In this document: in pieces, positions 40,634-44,303 of the stretch
Layout of the letters: each line of letters opens with the position of its first letter
How positions within the stretch are numbered: the stretch's first letter is position 1
Assembly (NCBI GenBank): GCA_016235555.1
Contig: JACRKC010000078.1
Location: forward strand, 1-44,303
Reading direction: 5' to 3'
Origin: Verrucomicrobiota bacterium
GTDB taxonomy: Bacteria > Verrucomicrobiota > Verrucomicrobiia > Opitutales > Opitutaceae
DNA length: 44,303 nt
Notes under the pieces: model-generated
What the model was told of the DNA's origin: nothing
Database searches by the model: none
The model's input: only the letters and a program-made list of their open reading frames with translations
Made by a program: the position numbers and the translations under genes

Positions 40634-42283
40634 CTACTTCCCCACCCGCACGTCCGCCGCGGTGACGATGCCCTTCGCGTCGACGTGGTAGGTGTAGCTC
40701 ACCGGCCGCCCCGCCTCGTCGATCGTGTATTCGAGATAGGCCGTCGTCTTGGTTTCGGACGGCCCGAATAGCTCCCACACCCGGTCCGCCGTTTCGCCGA
40801 GCCGCACGCCGCCGACGCTCTCCGCGTAGCCCTTCCACGCGAGCACCCGCACCACCTTGCGCGTCGCTTCGCTGCTGTAGAACCGCAGCATCCCGCCGGC
40901 CGCCGAGACGAAATGCGGCCCATACGAGGTGATGAGCAAGTCGCCGTGCAAGGTGCTCTTGAATTCCTGACCCGCTGTCAGATCCGGAAACGCCGCCTGC
41001 AATTCCTCACGGGTTTTTCCCAGCCAGCGCCCGAGGTTTTCCACCGGCGGCCGCTGCGCTCTCAGCGCGTCCAACGCCACCTGCGCCCGCGCCGTGAGCG
41101 CCGAGTCGCCCGCCGCTTCCGCCAGCATCAACGCCGTGCGCGGCCGACCCGCTTGCAGCGCCGCCGCAGCCGCCGGTGCCAACGACGCGCGCGTCGCGGA
41201 TGGCAACTTCGCCAGTCCGGCGAGCAACCGCTGTCGCGCATGAGGCCACGGCGTCGCAACACCCCGCGAAAATACTCCTCCGTCCGCCACCGACGCGCTG
41301 GCCGCCAGCGCCGTCGCCGCCTCGTTCGCCTGCAGCACATCGGTCCCGGTGAGCGCCGCCAGAACTTGGGCGCGCCCGCGGGGATGCGGCGAATGCCACA
41401 GCCCCTTCGTCGCCAGCCGCGTGACCGCCTCGCCGCGACGCTTGTCGGCGGCGAGTCGCTCCAGCGTCGCCACCGCCTGCTCCTCACCCGTGCGCCCGAG
41501 CGCGATGGCGGCCGCTTCGATCGTGTGAGTGTTGTTGGCACTCAGGCAGGCCGTGAATTTCGGAATACCCGCCGGCGTCGGAAAATGCCCCAGCACCTCG
41601 AGCGCGAGCTTCCCCCGCTCCTCCGCAAGCCGCGCACCCGGATCGCGCCGGCCCGTCGCGGCAGCGGCCGGCGGCACCGGCTGACGACTTTTTCTCGCCG
41701 GAGCCGGCACCGGCTCGGCTGGCATCGGCAGCGTTTCCAGCACGATCGCCGCACCCGCCTCGTTGAGCACGCGCGGGAGCGCGGTCGCCGCGGCGCGCAG
41801 CAGCCCCATGTCCTGCGTTGTCGCAAAAAACTGCGCAAACTTCACCGCCTCCGCCGGCCCACCCCACTTCGCAAACACCCGCGCGATCGCCTCGATCTCC
41901 TTCGGCCAGAGCGCCCGGTCCAAATGCCCCGCCAGCGCCGCCACGATGCGTTCGTGCTGCCCGGGCCAGTCGGCGAGCAGCTGCACGGCGTCGTTCCGCG
42001 CGACGATCTGCTGCGCTTCGAGCGCAAGGAGCCCGAGGCAAAACTCCAGCGCCTCCACGCTGCGATCGGCCCCGAGCGCACGCACGGCGCCGCCGTGGTC
42101 TTTGCGTTCCAGACGCTGCTGCGCCTCCGCCACCGGCGACACTCGCGCCTTGGTTTCGGGTTTCACCGCCACCCGGGGCGCCGCGCTTTCCCCGGCGGCC
42201 GCCGGTCTTTCCCCGCTGCAAGCGACTGACCCCAGCACTGCGGCCAATACCGCGATCACCACGGGCATCGGAGTTCGGGACAT
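40634..42283 (-). CDS. Putative lipoprotein with HEAT-like helical repeats
   Basis: A 549-aa protein from the ATG at 42283 (553 aa from 42295). The N-terminus MSRTPMPVVIAVLAAVLGSVAC ends in a probable lipobox with Cys22, so it is likely lipid-anchored. Alpha-helical repeats rich in Ala/Leu follow (GGAVRALGADRSVEALEFCLGLLAL, AAIALGRTGEEQAVATLERLAAD, LAALTGTDVLQANEAATALAAS), resembling HEAT or TPR-like scaffolds. The C-terminal ~130 residues are different and beta-rich (GDLLITSYGPHFVSAAGGMLRFY, RLGETADRVWELFGPSETKTTAYLEYTIDEAGRPVSYTYHVDAKG). No catalytic motif is seen. It is convergent with the sulfatase across the nested repeats. Confidence 0.75.
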   Translation of the reverse strand: MSRTPMPVVIAVLAAVLGSVACSGERPAAAGESAAPRVAVKPETKARVSPVAEAQQRLERKDHGGAVRALGADRSVEALEFCLGLLALEAQQIVARNDAVQLLADWPGQHERIVAALAGHLDRALWPKEIEAIARVFAKWGGPAEAVKFAQFFATTQDMGLLRAAATALPRVLNEAGAAIVLETLPMPAEPVPAPARKSRQPVPPAAAATGRRDPGARLAEERGKLALEVLGHFPTPAGIPKFTACLSANNTHTIEAAAIALGRTGEEQAVATLERLAADKRRGEAVTRLATKGLWHSPHPRGRAQVLAALTGTDVLQANEAATALAASASVADGGVFSRGVATPWPHARQRLLAGLAKLPSATRASLAPAAAAALQAGRPRTALMLAEAAGDSALTARAQVALDALRAQRPPVENLGRWLGKTREELQAAFPDLTAGQEFKSTLHGDLLITSYGPHFVSAAGGMLRFYSSEATRKVVRVLAWKGYAESVGGVRLGETADRVWELFGPSETKTTAYLEYTIDEAGRPVSYTYHVDAKGIVTAADVRVGK

Positions 42284-42371
42284 GGGGCGAAGCACGCCGG
42301 CCAGATTCCGCGGCCGGCTCGTTTGCCCGGAGGTTCGCGCTCAGGCCGCCGTCCGGCAATTCCCAAAACGT

Positions 42372-42483
42372 CCCGAAACCGGGCGCAGCTCACTTTTCTG
42401 ATTGAGGCGGGACGCCTCAGCCGCGTGGACGAGGCGTCCCGCCTCGTCGATTGCAGAAAAGCGCGATGCGCCCCCCGAAACCG
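42372..42483. mobile_element. MITE-like element, family A copy 2, with target-site duplication
   Basis: The element at about 42382-42473 has ends GGCGCAGCTCACTTTTCTG and, inverted, GGCGCATCGCGCTTTTCTG, with inner arms GAGGCGGGACGCCTC and GAGGCGTCCCGCCTC as in copy 1 at 3223-3313. The direct repeat CCCGAAACCG stands at 42372-42381 and 42474-42483. It lies between the divergent starts of the lipoprotein and the propeller gene, just as copy 1 lies between divergent genes. Confidence 0.85.
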
Positions 42484-42540
42484 CGCACCTTCCCGCGCCT
42501 TGACGCCCGGCCCCCGCCGCGCGGCAATGCCACCCACCCC

Positions 42541-43983
42541 ATGCACCTTCTCCGCCTGCTCGCCCCGGCCACGCTGTTCACCGCAATCATTTCGCTCCAC
42601 GCCGCGCCGCCCATCGCCCTCGGCACACGTTGGGAGTTGTTCGTCGATGAGTTTCTCGTCGCCACGAAAAACGGCGCCACCCTCAAACTCCACGAACCGG
42701 TGCGCCGCGAGATCGTGCTCACCACCGACCAACCGTGGGAAGGGCCGACGTCGGCGTATTTTTCTGTCATTCAAGACGGCCGCAAGGTCCGCCTCTACTA
42801 CCGCGGCTTCGCCGGCACCGGGCCCGGCGGCGATCACAGCGATGCGCAGGTCACCTGCGTCGCCGAAAGCGACGACGGCATCCATTTCACGCGCCCGTCC
42901 CTCGGCCTCATCGAAGCGCACGGCTCCAAGTCCAATAACATCGTCTGGCGCGGCGTCGAGTCGCACAACTTCGCGCCGTTCCTCGACACCAATCCCGCCA
43001 CGCCGCCCGACGCCCGCTACAAGGCCCTCGGTGGCATCAAGGAGCCCGGCAAGAACTGGCACCAAGGCGCCACGCCCGGCGGCCTCTACGCCTTCGCCTC
43101 CGCCGACGGCATCCACTGGCGCAAACTGAAGAACGAACCCGTCATCACCAAGGGCGCGTTCGACTCGCAGAACCTTGCGCTCTGGGACGCCGGGCGCGGC
43201 CGCTACGCGTGCTTCAGCCGCATCTTCGAAAAAGGTGTGCGCGCCATCCAGAGCAGCACCTCCGCCGACTTCCTCGCGTGGAGCGACAGCGTCTCGCACC
43301 GCTACGCCGCCGGCGTGCCGCTGGAGCATTTCTACACCTCCGCCACCATCGCGTGCCCGACCGCGCCGCACCTCTTTCTCTCGTTTCCCAAACGCTTCGA
43401 TCCCAAGCGCACCAAGTTTCCCGGCCTGCCCGGCGGCCCCGGCGTGAGCGACGCCGTCTTCATGTCGAGCCGCGACGGCGTGAATTGGGACCGTCCGTTC
43501 CTCGACGCGTGGGTCCGCCCCGGCCCCGACCCGAAAAACTGGACCGAGCGCAGCAACATGACCGCCTGCGGCCTCTACGACGGCGGCGACGGTGAGTGGT
43601 CCCTCTACATCAGCGAGCACTACCGTCAGGCCGATCACCGCATCCGCCGCCTCACCGTGCGCCAGCAAGGATTCGCCTCCATGCACGCCGGCGCCGCCGG
43701 AGGCGAATTCACCACGCCGCCCCTCACCTTCGCGGGAAAAAAACTCCAGCTCAACTACGCCACGTCCATCGCCGGCAGCGTGCGCATCGAAATCCAGGAC
43801 GAACAGGGCCGGCCGCTCCCCGGCTTCGCGTTCGCTGATTTTCCCGAACTCTACGGCGACGAGCTCATCGCCACCGCGAAATGGAAGTCCGGCGTCGATC
43901 TCAGCGCCCTGCGCGGCCAGCCCGTCCGGCTCCGCATCCGCCTGAAAGACGCCGATCTCTACGCCCTGCGCTTCGCCGAGTGA
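42541..43983 (+). CDS. Secreted GH43/GH32-like five-bladed-propeller protein
   Basis: A 480-aa exported protein. Signal peptide to about residue 21 (LLAPATLFTAIISLHA). Then come blade-like units common in glycoside-hydrolase-like proteins of Planctomycetes and Verrucomicrobia: WELFVDEFLVATKNGATLKLHEP, SAYFSVIQDGRKVRLYYRG, AESDDGIHFTRPSLGLIE, YAFASADGIHWRKLKNEPVI and FMSSRDGVNWDRPF. A C-terminal beta-sandwich (KLQLNYATSIAGSVRIEIQDEQGRPLPGF) may bind carbohydrate. I cannot assign catalytic acids with certainty, so the enzyme class is inference. The start at 42541 is fixed by the signal; the MITE ends 58 bp upstream. Confidence 0.83.
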   Translation: MHLLRLLAPATLFTAIISLHAAPPIALGTRWELFVDEFLVATKNGATLKLHEPVRREIVLTTDQPWEGPTSAYFSVIQDGRKVRLYYRGFAGTGPGGDHSDAQVTCVAESDDGIHFTRPSLGLIEAHGSKSNNIVWRGVESHNFAPFLDTNPATPPDARYKALGGIKEPGKNWHQGATPGGLYAFASADGIHWRKLKNEPVITKGAFDSQNLALWDAGRGRYACFSRIFEKGVRAIQSSTSADFLAWSDSVSHRYAAGVPLEHFYTSATIACPTAPHLFLSFPKRFDPKRTKFPGLPGGPGVSDAVFMSSRDGVNWDRPFLDAWVRPGPDPKNWTERSNMTACGLYDGGDGEWSLYISEHYRQADHRIRRLTVRQQGFASMHAGAAGGEFTTPPLTFAGKKLQLNYATSIAGSVRIEIQDEQGRPLPGFAFADFPELYGDELIATAKWKSGVDLSALRGQPVRLRIRLKDADLYALRFAE

Positions 43984-44046
43984 GTGGATCCGCTCCGCTG
44001 GCCTCAGCACCGGCGTGACGGTCGATTGGAGGCCGGCGCCGGTTTT

Positions 44047-44227
44047 ACTGAGTCTCGCGAAATAGGGTGACAAAGAGCTTGATGGTTCGGGGAGCGCACC
44101 CGTCTCGGGTGCTGGGGCCGGCGTCTCGCCGGCACCTCCGAGGTCCTCGGCGAGACGCCGAGGACAGCCCGCGGGACGCGGGCGCTCCCCGAACCACCGC
44201 GTGTCACTCAATTATGCGAGCCTCAGT
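44047..44227 (-). mobile_element. Palindromic element, family B copy 2 (181 bp, inverted)
   Basis: Inverse of the element at 34651-34831 and exactly as long. It opens ACTGAGTCTCGCGAAATAGG and ends ATTATGCGAGCCTCAGT, with the same inner hairpins (GCCGGCGTCTCGCCGGC, TCCTCGGCGAGACGCCGAGGA partly shown). No protein gene lies between 43984 and the window end. Confidence 0.8.
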
Positions 44228-44229
44228 AG

Positions 44230-44303
44230 GTTCATACTTTCCATGGCAGGCCCGTCCGGTGGGCGGGCTGTCCGGCCACCGGCCGGGCCTACCGTCCGAA
44301 AGC
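44230..44303. mobile_element. Palindromic repeat, family D copy 3, cut by the window edge
   Basis: CATACTTTCCATGGCAGGCC, then GGGCGGGCTGTCCGGCCACC and GGCCGGGCCTACCGTCCGAA, match the inner part of family D copy 2 at 37130-37205 with changes. It directly follows family B copy 2. Confidence 0.65.

Noticed and set aside
34651-44227. Composite transposon bounded by the two 181-bp elements
   Set aside because: There is no transposase, no flanking duplication, and the genes inside look like ordinary chromosomal genes with typical codon bias.
34502-44303. CRISPR-like repeat spacing of the many hairpins
   Set aside because: The repeats are individually palindromic, of different families and irregularly spaced, with no constant repeat-spacer period and no cas genes.

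Overview
The window looks like chromosomal DNA of a free-living Verrucomicrobiota, most like the Opitutaceae. The evidence is the very high GC content with strong G/C at third codon positions, the protein mix (secreted sulfatase, Tat-exported Gfo/Idh/MocA oxidoreductase, lone ECF sigma factors beside a Ser/Thr kinase, PepSY proteins, a TonB-type protein, GH43-like propellers) and the dense palindromic intergenic repeats. The taxonomic call is inference. I see no tRNA, rRNA, CRISPR array, prophage or transposase gene.

Layout. 68-4695: secreted esterase, divergent secreted protein with a nuclease-like core, Gfo/Idh/MocA oxidoreductase and an APC permease. 4939-11842: three paralogous polytopic membrane proteins (GT-C-like) in direct orientation, with an unrelated membrane protein convergent between copies 2 and 3. 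11862-14825: TrmH/SpoU RNA methyltransferase, TPR protein and purple-acid-phosphatase-like protein, closely spaced behind the third paralogue. 14862-20703: LapA-like protein, a doubtful ORF carrying a 36-bp perfect palindrome, a cyclase, a 1018-aa propeller-PHP protein and a HupE/UreJ-like protein. 20713-24185: a tight four-gene operon on the minus strand (coiled-coil plus barrel-like exported protein, inner-membrane protein, DUF900-type hydrolase, membrane-anchored coiled coil). 24313-27600: an ECF sigma factor and a Ser/Thr kinase with TPRs, divergent from that operon. 27688-34501: orphan ORF, metallo-beta-lactamase-fold enzyme, ECF sigma/anti-sigma/DUF4097-like set and a NIT-domain chemoreceptor. 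34913-43983: TonB C-terminal protein, fatty acid desaturase, two PepSY proteins with a sulfatase, a lipoprotein and a GH43-like propeller.

The most striking feature is not a protein. Nearly every larger intergenic gap holds short palindromic, non-coding, MITE-like elements in several families. Some have terminal inverted repeats and target-site duplications that can be read directly: 9 bp around 4733-4853, 9-10 bp around 3223-3313 and 42382-42473, and 4 bp around 40366-40505. Some elements sit inside others. Another type, beginning GTAGGGC plus a hairpin, supplies the TAG stop codon of three separate genes, and the same type of element appears to have overrun the start of the HupE-like gene. 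No transposase is present, so any mobilising enzyme must act in trans.

The best candidates for an undescribed protein system are the four-gene operon at 20713-24185 and the three-paralogue membrane family.
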